64,000 bases of DNA from Elmis aenea. Its lineage: Eukaryota; Arthropoda; Insecta; Coleoptera; Elmidae. Both the position numbers and the translations under genes were made by a program. Positions 48,729 through 59,817 of this stretch are shown one piece after another. Location: assembly GCA_947652605.1 (NCBI GenBank), contig OX393581.1, forward strand, positions 27,460,788 to 27,524,787. Direction: 5' to 3'. Position 1 is the first letter of the stretch; each line of letters begins with the position of its first letter. The notes below the pieces were generated by a model. The model searched no databases, was not told the origin of the DNA, and worked only from the letters and a program-made list of their open reading frames with translations.

Positions 48729-49123
48729 CAGGGCCGGATATAGGGGTGCGCAGAGTGTGCACCGCACACGGCCACGCGCCTAGACCGGCCCCGAGCTAGC
48801 CAATTTGGGTTTGCGTACACGCGTATACGAAAATGTGCGAAAATAAAAAACAGGCTGGTGACCTAAAAAAAAAGCTCCTCGCCCTCATCATTGAAAATAT
48901 GTCTAGCGGGCGGGATCTGTACACACGCACACGGCAGGCAGGGCCCGCGCTAGGATCCCGATAGGTATTTCTTGGTATGGGCAAAATGAGGGCGAGGAGC
49001 TTTTTTTTTTCTTACGTCACCAGCCTTTTTTTCAGTTTTTTTAAAAATATTTCACTTTAACTCGGCCCTTCATCAAAATATCCGGCCCCGTATTTATTTT
49101 CGCACGGCCCCACAAACCCTAGG
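48729..49123. mobile_element. Probable hAT-like repeat with internal inverted repeat
   Basis: CAGGGCCGGATATAGGGGTGCGC resembles the hAT-like ends at 37966 and 13989. The right end is not clear; GGCCCCACAAACCCTAG near 49123 is a candidate. Inside, GGCTGGTGACCTAAAAAAAAAGCTCCTCGCCCTCAT (about 48851-48888) faces its complement at about 48985-49026. Non-coding. Confidence 0.45.
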
Positions 49124-51394
49124 ACTATAGGAATATAGATCCCCAAAATATTTTTATAATTAAATATATCCAACTGTTATTCGACAGTGCAAGAATTATG
49201 AATATGATACAGTTAAAAAGGCGCCTTTTCTAACTAACTTCAGACACGAAATGCAGAACATATCGTATCATACATACGGTGACCAGCCGTACTGTATTAT
49301 ACAGTACAGTACTGTATTTTAAGGCGCTGTACTGTATAATTTAAACAGAAAAAATCTACTGTATTTTATTCAAGAAAGTGTGGTACAATAAAATATAAAA
49401 CAAACGTTCTGGTATTTCTATGTAATGAATTTCTTTTAATAAAAAAACATCGTATTTGAAGTTGCTTATTAGGTTGCCAATACTGTCATTTTGACCCAAA
49501 CTTTTCGGATTTTCAATAACAAAATTATGCTTAACTACAGGGTAGAAATAAATGGTAAAAAGTGCGAAAATTAACAAAAAATATAATTTCAGAAATGATA
49601 TTTTTATTTTTTGCCTAAAAAATGTAATTACTTACTAGTCTACTTATCATATAAAACAAATTGTTTTAAAGTTTTGTTTGAAAATATTTAAAAAAAAGAT
49701 TAAGTTGTTTTTTATAAAACTAGTAATTTTTAAGGAAAGTTATCTGTTAATAGTCTACTGATTAACAAAGACGGAAATTTTAAGGTTTTATTTAAAGTTG
49801 CTATTGCAAAACAACGTATGTTAAGTATAAATAATTTGCCCCGTAAAAGTTTGCATTTTCCAACGAAAGTTTTGCTTTTTAATTCCTGAGTTGCAAAGGG
49901 TGAGAATTGTGCTGTTATTTAAAATCATTTAAAAAAATCATTTTTACAATGTAGAAAATTTATTTACCTTGGATCTGTATTATCAATTTTACTCCCCCAT
50001 TCCCCCCACCCCGCCAAACTTATTTATCTTCGGGTCAGCATCGACGCAATGTTGGCAACCCTAGTTGCTTAAAACACCGTGCAGAATCCTTCAGATAGTC
50101 TTTTTTTTTAAATCTGTTTATTATTCGATACATAATAACACCAAAGATGATGTAATTCCAAATTATTTGTATAAGGGCAATGATTGGGATATCGTAAACC
50201 TTAAGATACAAAGTCGGTTAAACGATTTAAAGTATGTTTATTTCAGAACGGTCCTTACTAAATCCTTCGAAAAAAACGTAATAGCAACTTTTGATTTAAA
50301 AAAAAACTACAGTATTTAGAGGCCACAATGACACAAATGTTGAGTACCTTTGAATAAACCACTTGGCTTTAATACGTAAGCGGATAACATTAATGGTTTA
50401 TGAACCGCTACCACATAATCGGCATGATTGGTGATGCTGTCTGCAACACAGTTACCTGAATAAACAATTGATAATTTAAAGCGTGCTTCTCTCTGAATAT
50501 GTTAAACAGATCTCGTAAACGTCAGTTGCGGAAACTAAAGCTAATTACCTTTGAACCGTGTAGCAGACTAGACTGTTTACGTTACGGTGCCGTAAATTGC
50601 TTGAGATGGTAATAATACCTAATAGCACATTATGTGGTGTTCTTTGCTATAATCGAAAAGTATTTAAAATTTGAATTGGGTTTACTTTAACCTCTTATTA
50701 AATACCGTAGGGTTAACCGGAGGGTATTTAAACGATTTTCGCTTTCGAATGTTATTATTTTGATTTTTTGTAACTCTTAAAATAAGAGCACTTTACTCTC
50801 GCGAATGTGAGTTTTTATTGAAATAAGTTTCATCTTAATATTTGTTTTTTAGCAACAGCTTTTATCATTAATCAAATTTTTGAGAAATTCCTTATAAAAA
50901 ACTTTCCCATATAATCAAATCCAGTTTATATTAAAACAGTATATGCCAAACCTTTGTTTTTATCCGAATGTTTGATAATTTGAGATCCCTTGTATCACAT
51001 TATCTCAAATATTTACCACAAAATGTGCACTTTTAAATTACGTAAAAATAACTTTACCCCATATTGGTTGGTATCATAATTTGGAAGTGTTTTCTGAAAA
51101 ATTAATCTATTGCATGTGTTGCAGAGTAGTGTTATTTTGCGATTGTTATTAATCACTAACTTTTCACCAGCGACTTCGTTTGCGTTAATTTTGGTTATAC
51201 ATAATGTACGGTCATAATCACTCCTTAACCTTAAATATCGTGTGATCAAAACTGATTGATGCCTCTAGTTTGGGAACCTTATTCATACAGATGGTAACAC
51301 AGGAAAACCAATGGCGTAGGGAAACAGTTTGTATTAACAAAAGGTTAACAATGCTTTATAATCCCTACGGTTTACTACCCAAGCCTGCCCAAAA
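49124..51394. other. No gene; short TACAGTAC palindromes
   Basis: GTACTGTATTATACAGTACAGTACTGTATT at 49290-49320 is a dense cluster of TACTGTA half-palindromes next to GGTGACCAGCC, a possible transposon terminus. The remaining 2 kb is unremarkable. Confidence 0.45.
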
Positions 51395-51780
51395 ATTGGG
51401 AACTTGTTGACATATATTTCCCTTAGATGGCGATAAGTCTAAGATCCCTTCGCGATAAATGTTCGCTAGATGGCGATAAGTCCGAGAACCTGTGCTTGCA
51501 CTAGGTGGTATGTAAGTTTTAACAAAAGTGACTTTAAAATTCGGTCAAAACATTTTTATATTCATCCACTAATTGAATTACTTCGAAGTTTGCAAATTTT
51601 TTAGCAAAGGCTCTTAAATCTCGATGACTATGTCAGAATCTTGAGCACGAACCGGTTTTTTGACTTATCGCCATCTAGCGAAATTTTATGGCAAACTGTT
51701 CTTAGACTTAACGCCATCTGGGGAGTAATTTACAGAACTAGTTATCGGCCTCAGTTGGTTTTATATGGGAGTTTCCCAAC
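51395..51780. mobile_element. MITE with repeated AGATGGCGATAAGTC motif
   Basis: The motif TAGATGGCGATAAGTC occurs at 51424 and 51467 and inverted at 51661 and 51705, giving a symmetric direct-plus-inverted layout. Outer parts TTGGGAAC and GTTTCCCAA (about 51396 and 51771) also pair. Non-coding. Superfamily unknown. Confidence 0.6.
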
Positions 51781-54219
51781 CTGTGTAGTAGACCGTGATA
51801 TTACCAAAATAATACTGTGTGACAATATTTTATCTTGTTTCTGTGTCTTTACTAAACGTTTCGAATAATAAACTTTTTGTCCGTACATTTTTTAGCTAGC
51901 AACACTACAAAATTAATATTTATCTTTTACAATCATATTCAAGAGAAACATGCAAAAATCTCTTAAGCCATCAAATAATTAGCTTATTTAGTAAATAAAT
52001 TTCAATTGTCATATTGCAAGAAGTAGGTATTCTTTGTAATTATAAAAGAAACATTTTAACCATATTTTCAGTAACCCCCTTAGATTACAATTTGATTAGC
52101 TAACCCTACTTTATATTTACAAATCAATTTAAAATTAATTATTTAATTTTGAAGTTCACAATTTTGCATTAATATTTATTATAAATTAGAATAAAACGTT
52201 AATCAAATCAACGCTTAAATCTTTTTACTATGCAAATTTTCTCTCTTAAAACAAATGGCGTTCACAACAATCACATTAATTGCATCTTTGCATCACAAAA
52301 ATGTTTTTGTTTTAATGCGAAGAAGTGAAAGTGATGCGCTTCAATTTAGATCTGCATCATTGAATCCACGGCGATTTACTTTAAACTGCTTTCCTTTCTC
52401 TTCCGAGTTTCTTGGTAATTTGCTGCATTGTGAATCGTGTAATATGCGAAAAAGAACCCAGAAAGTGAATTCAGTTACTCACTAAGAACATTTCCTCAAT
52501 TAAGAGCATCGTTCTGTTGTTTACTATGTAATCTAGAATGGTTAATTATTACACAATTCTTTTGTTATTTTGTGAAAAATTATTTTAATACAATACATTT
52601 AAATTGGTTTTAAATTATATTTTTTGACATGAATGTCTAATTTCTCAAGATTTATCTCCTTAGCAATTGATGCTGTTTTGTAATTATGCTTCATCATTCA
52701 CTTTGAGCAACATTTATTTTGTATTTGTTGTATAACAATTAACAAGTATAATTGTCCCAGTTTTATATTTTACACATTAATAATATGTTAGATTATGACT
52801 AACCAGGTCATTAAATAATGTAAATAACGTAAATGGATTAAATAATTTATTTATGAAAGATATTTTTGGAGCATCTTATTAATATGTACAACTTTTTTTG
52901 TTAATTAAGTAAAAGCATATTTATGTGTACGACTATGTACAACGTTATGCATTGCTTTTATGTGTATTAAGGTAATTTGGCGTTTTAAGATTAGCTTTAG
53001 AATTCCTATGTCATGAACCTTACTGAACCCACATCCACCACTGTATACTTATTGTTAATATTTGGTTGTAAGGTCGTTTTAATCAGTCAAAAAATTGTAT
53101 ATTATTTTAAAGGTTTTTCTGATTTAACAAAAAATCACTTAAAACTTAAAATGAATCATAAATCCTAGGATTTCTTTAAAAATGTGTTTCATTAAAAGTG
53201 AAAACCAAGTGTTCGAAGTATTTAATTAAAAGGTGTATTGTTTTGTAGGTGTCAATTTGCTCTCTCATCTGTAAAAGCTATTTTAATCCGATTAAGATAA
53301 ATGAAGATGAAATTGCTTTGAAAGGCGAGCACACTTCGTTCGATTTTTTTTTACTGACAGCTGATTTAAAAATGATGTTTAAAAATATTTAGAGCACAGC
53401 TTTTTAAATATACTTTAGAAAATGATGTTGCTATTCACCACAGCTCTTAGTCACTAGTTTTTTATTTGCTAACATTTTTACGACTTCTAATACGGACTAT
53501 AGTTTTTCGTAAAAAACATAAGTGAATTATTAAATAATTTTCTGATTTTCAAATATGTCTGCCCTTAACTTGCGTTCAGGTATTACCTGCGTCCTTTTTA
53601 CTTAGTATTGGTCAAAAGACCTGCTATTGACATTCGTTACTTTATCGACGTGGCCTAGATTACATCTCTTTCTAGATCTCACCTGCAGATTTCACCGATT
53701 TAACACAATTTAAGTACACATTTGAGTACCCCTTAATTAACAAAAGCTATTGTGACTTAAATTGGTTTTCTGAACAGATTTGTTACTTTGTTACATAGTC
53801 AACGCAAAAGTTGCAAATGCTATTAAATCTGTTTGTTTATCATACTCTGCTTTTATATAATTTGAATTGAAACTTAGCTTCACAAAGTTATGGTTCGTTT
53901 AAGTATTGCATGGTATCGCCCCCTTCGATTTTATTTTAAGAAAAAAATAAGTTTGCAGCAAAAATATAAACAAAAATAGTTATAAATTTATTTTTATTGT
54001 AAAAGATAAGGAAACAGTTAAAAATGAGTTTGATAAAAAAATTAAAAATTTAGATTTGTCTATTATTTACGTATTATTAGTAGAACTCAAAAATGCACAG
54101 TTTGTTATAGAAAACAAGTTTTACCAACAAGGGAAGATCACGATATGTTATCGCTAGAATCTGAACAAGGCTGTGTCAATTCCATCAAAAAATCGCGCCA
54201 TGTGCACTATTTTAAAATG
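51781..54219. other. No supported feature
   Basis: About 2.4 kb of AT-rich DNA. The open frame at 52255-52485 has no recognisable motif. Confidence 0.5.
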
Positions 54220-54714
54220 TTTAATTCATTCCCCTATCAAGGTTATGTTAAATACACTTCAATTTATGAGTATTAATCAGAGAAAAATATTTAGAACATT
54301 AGAGCTACTTTTAAAAATTAAATTATAAAAAACACCAAAATATCTGTATGAAAATGTAAAATTAGTCTATGAGATCCACACTTATAAAACTAGAAATAGG
54401 CTTGATTTCGTTATAGAGAAATGTACTAAAAGTCAAACTGCTCGTTCGTTATTTTATCAAGGTTTTAAAATATTTAATAATTTGCCGCATCAAGTCAAAA
54501 TATGTAATAATTATAAGAAGGGTATTAAATTAGTTAAGGAGTAGGTACGTATTAGAACGCTATTAAACTATTATTTTAGATATTTAGAATTTAGAAGATT
54601 TTTAGATTTTTATTTTATTTCATTCTATTTTTATTTTTATTATATTTACTATTACCTATGTAAATTATGTTACAATGTAATAGCAATTGCTAAAAATAAA
54701 GCTAACTAACTAAA
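54220..54714 (+). pseudogene. CR1/Daphne-like LINE, 3' end
   Basis: The plus strand around 54260-54545 reads FMSINQRKIFRTLELLLKIK, a stop, then KTPKYLYENVKLVYEIHTYK, TRNRLDFVIEKCTKSQTARS and LFYQGFKIFNNLPHQVK. The HxYxTRN...SLFYxGxxxxNxLPxxxK pattern is the C-terminal end of CR1-group LINE polyproteins. The 3' region has AATAAAG at about 54697 and a CTAA-repeat tail (GCTAACTAACTA). The element is heavily 5'-truncated. One in-frame stop (near 54328) shows decay. Confidence 0.8.
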
Positions 54715-54816
54715 AAAACATCAAAAATAAATGTTTTGAAAGTTATACGTGCCATTACACGTGCCTTTTATATAGGAAAAATTAGAAGAAAAAATAAAAG
54801 ACTAAGTATAACAATT

Positions 54817-55204
54817 AAAGGTAATTTTTGCGATCGCGTTGCTCATGGAACCGTCAAAGATAAAATGAAAATCCTGTTATTTACCAATTCGGGCATCCTT
54901 TGCAATTAAAATGGTGCAAAGTTTTTGAAATTATACCAAAAACTAGATTCTTGTAAAAGCAGTTTTTCTTATATTAAACGCCCCTGCAAGTCGCAAGGAT
55001 TTAATTATAACATATCTGCAAATTCTCAAATCATAGCGCTTTTGCAGGAACTTCGTTTTTCACGTTTTTCTTCGGGATAGGAAAAATATTTTTAAAAACT
55101 TTGCACCATTTTATTTGCAAAGAATGCGCGCATTGGTATATAGAAAAATTCCGATTTTATTGTTGTCGGTTTCATGACCAATGCAAACGCAAAAATTACC
55201 TTTA
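54817..55204. mobile_element. Foldback MITE, AAAGGTAATTTTTGCG ends
   Basis: Arms of about 118 bp (54817-54935 and 55087-55204): AAAGGTAATTTTTGCGATCGC faces GCGTTTGCAAAAATTACCTTT-type complement, and AATTAAAATGGTGCAAAGTTTTT faces AAAAACTTTGCACCATTTTATTTG. A non-coding loop of about 150 bp separates them. Target duplication not resolved. Confidence 0.75.
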
Positions 55205-55858
55205 TTGATAAAGGCAGGTATATATTTTCAAAAATTGACAATGAATATTTAAATTGAAGTTTTTGAAACTTTCTAAAATGTGAATTTTTTTAAAATAACT
55301 AATTTCTAAAGGTTAAGTAATAAATAAATATGTTTTACGAAATCGACAGTATTTTTTATAAAATATTATAAATAGCGAAATAGGATTCCTATGAAATTAA
55401 AAATGTACACCAGTATGTTTCATCTTTGTTGTTATCCCCAATATAATTCTAATGAAACAGCGAAAGACAATTTATTTTACAGAATTATTTTGGCAGTAAA
55501 CGATATCTAACTAGTAAAATATATCCTTTGATGCAATTTTGTCGTAAGACAGAACATATTCTACGTGTGAGAGATTTTGAGGAAACTACACTTACAACAC
55601 ACAAATTCGTTGCTCATAAAAATCCGTCATTTTAAATACAACGAAAATCGTCAGACGCATCTAACACTTGTTCCCGCAAACAGACAGCACGAAGATTAAA
55701 CAAAATATTGCATTGCGGTTATTGCTAGGATAATTGCTGCAACCGCATAATACGCATCCCGCTAGTAGCATCTATTGACGAGCAAATATAAAAGTTCACG
55801 AACCTTCCGGACAATCAACGTATTTACGTTGTGTTTGAAATATTTTATTGTGAGAGAC
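55205..55858. other. No supported feature
   Basis: AT-rich DNA. Confidence 0.5.
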
Positions 55859-56115
55859 CAGCGTTCCTCAACCGGGGTTTCCTGAAAATGCTAGAGATGC
55901 TAGACGTTGCGTCAAAAATAGTGATGAACAGGCTAATAAAGAATAGACTATTAATTAAACCAGCTCTTCAAGAAAAATTAATCTTCAGAACTTTAAGTTT
56001 AAAAAAGAATGGAAGATTTTTAGTAATCTTATAAATTAATTTTAATGTAGAGTTTCCCTGAGACATGAATATTATTTCAAGAGCTCCGCAGGTGTAAAAA
56101 GGTTGAGAAACGCTG
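55859..56115. mobile_element. hAT-like MITE, CAGCGTTCCTCAACC ends
   Basis: Left CAGCGTTCCTCAACCGGGGTTTCC and right AAAAAGGTTGAGAAACGCTG are inverted partners of the kind found at hAT ends. The flanking octamers do not match, so target duplication support is lacking. The open frame at 55831-56034 runs across the end and is not a gene. Confidence 0.65.
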
Positions 56116-56543
56116 ATTATAAACTCTAATTAGATATTTGATCTAAATCAATAAAGCGTCGCTAGTTAACTTGTGTGTATAGTGTTGGCAAAAGCTATCG
56201 CCAAGCATAAACAAATCAAAAGCATCACGTGCAGCAATTGTTCAATCATCTGCAAAATTGAAAATATTAGAAGTCTAGGAAACATCGCATACAATATAAT
56301 GGGCGTTTACACTAATTTTTAATTTCTTCAGAATTTGATAGATTTGGTGTTCAGAATATCATATGTGAAGTTAAAATTGTTTAAATCAACTTCGTTTATT
56401 TATTATTAACGATTAAAGTTTTCCCGCGGCAAGTTGCGCCGTAAACGGCTTGAACGATGCGCACGAGAAATGACGTCACACTCCGTACGTGCTCCTCGAT
56501 GCGGCAAATCACACGTGTGTGCTTGTTGTAAATATAACGCAAC

Positions 56544-56744
56544 CATGTCGTCGTACAGAAGAAAGTGGTGTTTTGTGCCTGAATGTATGACCACTTCTAC
56601 AAAAAACCCAGAAAAATAGTTTTTTGCTGTTCCGGATAATTCCACCAAAAGAAAAAAATGGTTTGATGCAGCAAGACGTTGTATTTCCGACGTAAGCGAA
56701 AAAACTAAATTATATTGTTGCGAAGACCATTTAAAATTTGAATA
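56544..56744 (+). pseudogene. THAP zinc-finger domain fragment
   Basis: From the ATG at 56544 the frame reads MSSYRRKWCFVPECMTTST, then NPEK, a TAG at 56617-56619, and continues in the same frame as FFAVPDNSTKRKKWFDAARR, CISDVSEKTKLYCCEDHLKFE and a stop near 56744. The C-x4-C pair, the FxVP segment, the RKKW Trp and the late CxxH (CCEDH) are the hallmark THAP residues. Length and order are close to a complete domain; only the internal stop breaks it. The frame ends just after CCEDH, either by truncation or at a lost splice site. No transposase catalytic domain follows. Confidence 0.78.
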
Positions 56745-57139
56745 AACTAAAAAATATATTAAATAGTATTTATGCAAAAAAAAATACACTAAAGTGAAAA
56801 ACATTATCATTAAGCATTATCATTAGCATTAAGCATTAATCATATGGCAATAATATGTAATATGAAGCAGCCTATTACTTTCCAACAAAAAAATCTGCAG
56901 TTTTAAACAATACTTATTTGTAGTATTCTATTTGGTGCATGTTTATGTTTGATTAAAAATGCTGATTAGTCTTAAAGCACTGTTGCTTCGTTTATGAAAT
57001 TTGTATTATATTTATACTGAACTAACAGTGGTTGTTTTACAAAAAGCCATATACCTTTTTTTATATGATCTAAGCATAAAACTGATAACATTCAAAACTT
57101 ATAAGTGTAAATTAATATAGTAGAATCATTGAATTAAAC

Positions 57140-57398
57140 ATTATCTACTATTAAATAAACGAAAAGTTGCTGGTTTTCAAACAGGTTTATTCGTTGCAAA
57201 TTCTTTTTTTTAAAAAGATTCGACATGTTTCGCCGATGTTATTTTATCGGCATCCTCAGGGCTAAAAATTATATTTCGGATCTTTAAAAAAAAAAGAATT
57301 TGCAACGAATAAACCTGTTTGAAAACCAGCAACTTTGCGTTTATTTAACCTATAATCAAACAACAGGAGAAACCAACTTTATCAATTATCTACTATTA
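57140..57398 (-). mobile_element. 231-bp insertion with 14-bp flanking repeat and hammerhead-like core
   Basis: ATTATCTACTATTA occurs exactly at 57140-57153 and 57385-57398, enclosing 57154-57384. Inside, two arms of about 60 bp (57152-57212 and 57288-57348) are almost perfect inverted copies, for example GTTGCTGGTTTTCAAACAGG and complement. Between the arms lies the hammerhead-like core described separately. No open frame. A variable-length target duplication plus a hammerhead motif is what Penelope-like elements or their non-autonomous relatives leave; that assignment is inference. Confidence 0.65.
57221..57262 (-). ncRNA. Hammerhead ribozyme-like core
   Basis: Minus-strand order: CTGAGGA (fits CUGANGA; 57253-57259), stem II GCCGAT/ATCGGC with loop AAAATAAC, then GAAA (57228-57231), then CATGTC. 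ACATGT after GAA is self-complementary, as in minimal stem III of Penelope-type hammerheads that act as dimers. C-U-G-A, G-A and GAAA core bases are all present. Stem I directly next to the core pairs poorly, although AAAGAT upstream can pair with ATCTTT downstream. Catalytic activity is unproven. Confidence 0.55.
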
Positions 57399-57770
57399 TA
57401 TATAGCCCATATTTTATTTACCTCGAATTTAAGATTAATTTTGTAAGTTTTTTAGATATAGCTATGACTAAAAGAGTAGTAGATACATTTTTTTAATGTT
57501 TACAATCACCTATTATTAAACAATAAACGGAAACATACTTTTTGTTCATATTTTCACCTGTTAAATGACCTTAGTAATATCGAATTATTTCTACAAAATA
57601 ATTAATTTACTTACACAGTTGCTTTTGTTTTATAATGAAATATACACTAAACTAACAACTAGTTAAAACCTCTCGCAATACTGTATACGTAAAGAATATT
57701 TGAACACAAATATGCCTGGTCCAGGAATGTCATATTTGTTTATGTTAAAAACACTTAAGATATGTTGTGA

Positions 57771-57799
57771 AGCCACCCTGAGGGGTCTCGGGGTTGGCT
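57771..57799. other. Strong GC-rich hairpin
   Basis: AGCCA-CCCTGAG pairs with CTCGGGGTTGGCT around a GGGT loop, about 12 pairs with one bulge, in otherwise AT-rich DNA. Function unknown; it may be part of a repeat. Confidence 0.6.
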
Positions 57800-57955
57800 T
57801 GAGATCATTCTTTTGCTAATACTGTTAAAAGGCAGTACTGTTTGTATTTAATCATTATAATAAATTGTAATTGTTGTTCGATTACATTTATTATTTATAA
57901 TCGACGGCCAAAGTACGCCCCTGCGGCGTCTTCGTCGCGCGCTTCGCGCCTAACA

Positions 57956-58100
57956 TACCTATTAATAATAATAATCTTTATTTGTTCTGAATATCCCAAA
58001 AAAAGGTGTAGAACTTGTCACAATAATAATTTACGTACATTGCAATAATATACATAGTTAATAAAAGAAAAAACATATTATATTAAAATATATAACAACT
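57956..58100 (-). repeat. Probable LINE 3' tail
   Basis: On the minus strand AATAAAGATTATTATTATTAAT ends a short non-coding stretch, the usual close of several insect LINE clades (AATAAAG then ATT repeats). A GC-rich segment with GCGCGAAGCGCGCGACGAAG sits just beyond (57900-57950). No protein remnant. Confidence 0.45.
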
Positions 58101-58336
58101 TGTCATTATGCGATGCATAGGAACTAGTCCGCTGCATATGGACTGTGCGGAGAGTGACGTCACGGCCAATCACAGCGCGTTTCAGAATTTGAAATATAAA
58201 GGGCATTTTAAAAATTCACATCTCGGAACTGGACGATTTTTTTTAAATTTTTGGTGGTTGAGAATAAACTTTATAGATCAGATTATCATTTAAAAAATAT
58301 TTTATCAAGTTTTATTTTTTTGTGTAAACGCCCATT

Positions 58337-59104
58337 GTTTTCGTCTACAGCTTACGCAACGTTTTCCTAATATTGTTTTAGACCTGTGTTCCTGAAAGAT
58401 GCATTTATTTAAAGATTTAACGCTTCATGAAATCGCACGCTTTGTTAAAATTAGAAATTGTTTAAGTCTTATGAAAGGCAGTTAAATTTTATCCCAAACA
58501 TTAAACGTTTGATCTGAACATAAAAACGAGGAAAATTGCCTATGGTTATCTAAAGAGGCCATCTATATTCTGCTGTATTATGCGTTTAAGAAGATGGTTT
58601 TCGGTAATACATATTTAACAAAAAATTGCTGTGCAAGTTCAAGCAACCGTTCATTTTGTTGGAGGACTTTTTCAATGCCCTGGAAATTTAATAAAAGTGA
58701 GTGTAAAATTCACCGTTTACTTTTAATCTTTTACGACATTTTAGCGCACGTACCGTCACATGAGTTAGCTCTAAAAACATTTTGAGACGGTTCGTAAGAA
58801 ATAGGAGGTTTATGTTTACCCTACGTAATTCTCTAGAGTCCATTAAAAGCATCGTAAAATAGGTGGGCTTACACGAGTCCCTACAAAACTTAAAACGTTC
58901 GTATTATATGTATATTATGCTACGCGAACAAATTTGTTTAATGTGAAATTGATTTAATAACATGCAACATGCAAGTATACAAGGCAGGACAATATCGCTT
59001 GTATATTATTCTTTCAAGTCTATAGTATGAAATTTACTGAATGTTTGTATTACTTTATAATAAAAAAAGGTCTGCTTAATATAAAATCGGTTTTAATAAG
59101 TATT
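58337..59104. other. No supported feature
   Basis: AT-rich DNA; the open frame at 58594-58785 carries no recognised motif. Confidence 0.5.
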
Positions 59105-59106
59105 TA

Positions 59107-59815
59107 CAAGGCGTTTGTCAAAAGTAAGGGCCTGTTGGTCCTAAAAGAAAACGCAAACGTATAGAAAATAAATAGATTATGCTCTTTTTATATTTGTATA
59201 TATAGTAATCATTGCTTTCCAAGCACGTTTTATAACAAGGACAAGCTTTTTCATACGCTCTGCATAAAAATCTGCCGCCCGGGTACTCAGCCAGTTCACT
59301 ACCGTTTTTTTAACTTCTCCGATTCCTCAAAGCGTTGAGATGCAAGATACCTGCCCTTAAGGTGGGGAAAGACGTGGAAGTCTCTAAGTGCGAGGCTTGG
59401 GCTGTAAGGAGGGTGATCTAAAAGATCCCATTTCAGTGCTGCGCCTTCAATTCCTTTCTTTATCATAAACGTTTGTACGGTCTTTCCTAAACGCACGGCA
59501 CCACTGTCTTACTTTTTCTTCACTCATTACTGGAGGCTTATGACGTTTACACAATTCGTAGTCAATTTCATCAGCATTTGCGTGTAAAAATCGAACTGCA
59601 TATTGGACTTCGCAAATGGTAGGACTGCCAAGCTTCGTAGCCATCATTAATCACTATCACGGGAACGCAAGCTGGCAAGCAGCAGTAGAGTGATGACAAA
59701 GGTACCAATAGCTGGAAAATGAACCAGTTGAAGCTACCGTGCATGCACGATTCCCCCTCCTTGTTATTAGTCACGAGTTATTAGCGATCGGCCCTTACCT
59801 TTCAAATACACCTCG
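59107..59815 (-). mobile_element. Internally deleted mariner element
   Basis: TA-flanked ends: CAAGGCGTTTGTCAAAAGTAAGGGCC on the left and, inverted from the right, CGAGGTGTATTTGAAAGGTAAGGGCC. The 709-bp length is about half of a complete mariner. Both the start and the end of the transposase are present on the minus strand, with the middle missing. Confidence 0.85.
59170..59647 (-). pseudogene. Mariner transposase, N- and C-terminal parts joined by a deletion
   Basis: N-terminal part from the ATG at 59647: CEVQYAVRFLHANADEIDYE then MSEEKVRQWCRAFRKDRTNV, the paired HTH region of insect mariners (xxIRFLxAxxxxxxEIHRxL...VMSxxxVRxWCRxFKxGRTxVHDExR). Near 59470 it switches frame to KWDLLDHPPYSPSLALRDFH and VFPHLKGRYLASQRFEES, which is the HPPYSPDLAPxDYHLFPxLK block; its Asp is lost (SLALRD retains the second). 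Then come LSTRAADFYAERMKKL and VIKRAWKAM, the family C-terminus. The first two catalytic Asp blocks are deleted, so the copy is dead. Confidence 0.85.
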
Positions 59816-59817
59816 TA

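Larger units (their letters stand above)
56298..58336. mobile_element. Probable TIR element, AATGGGCGTTTACAC ends, carrying a THAP fragment
   Basis: AATGGGCGTTTACAC at 56298-56312 has its exact complement at 58322-58336. Subterminal stretches are AT-rich on both sides, and each end has a GACGTCA motif (56471 and 58157) in a GC-richer zone with nearby CAAATCACA / CCAATCACA. The interior holds a THAP-domain relic near the left end and later insertions. THAP transposases occur in P and Kolobok elements; which applies here is unknown. No clear target duplication was seen. Confidence 0.45.

Noticed and set aside
52255..52485. 76-residue open frame starting with ATG
   Set aside because: No recognisable motif or context; length is within chance for this composition.
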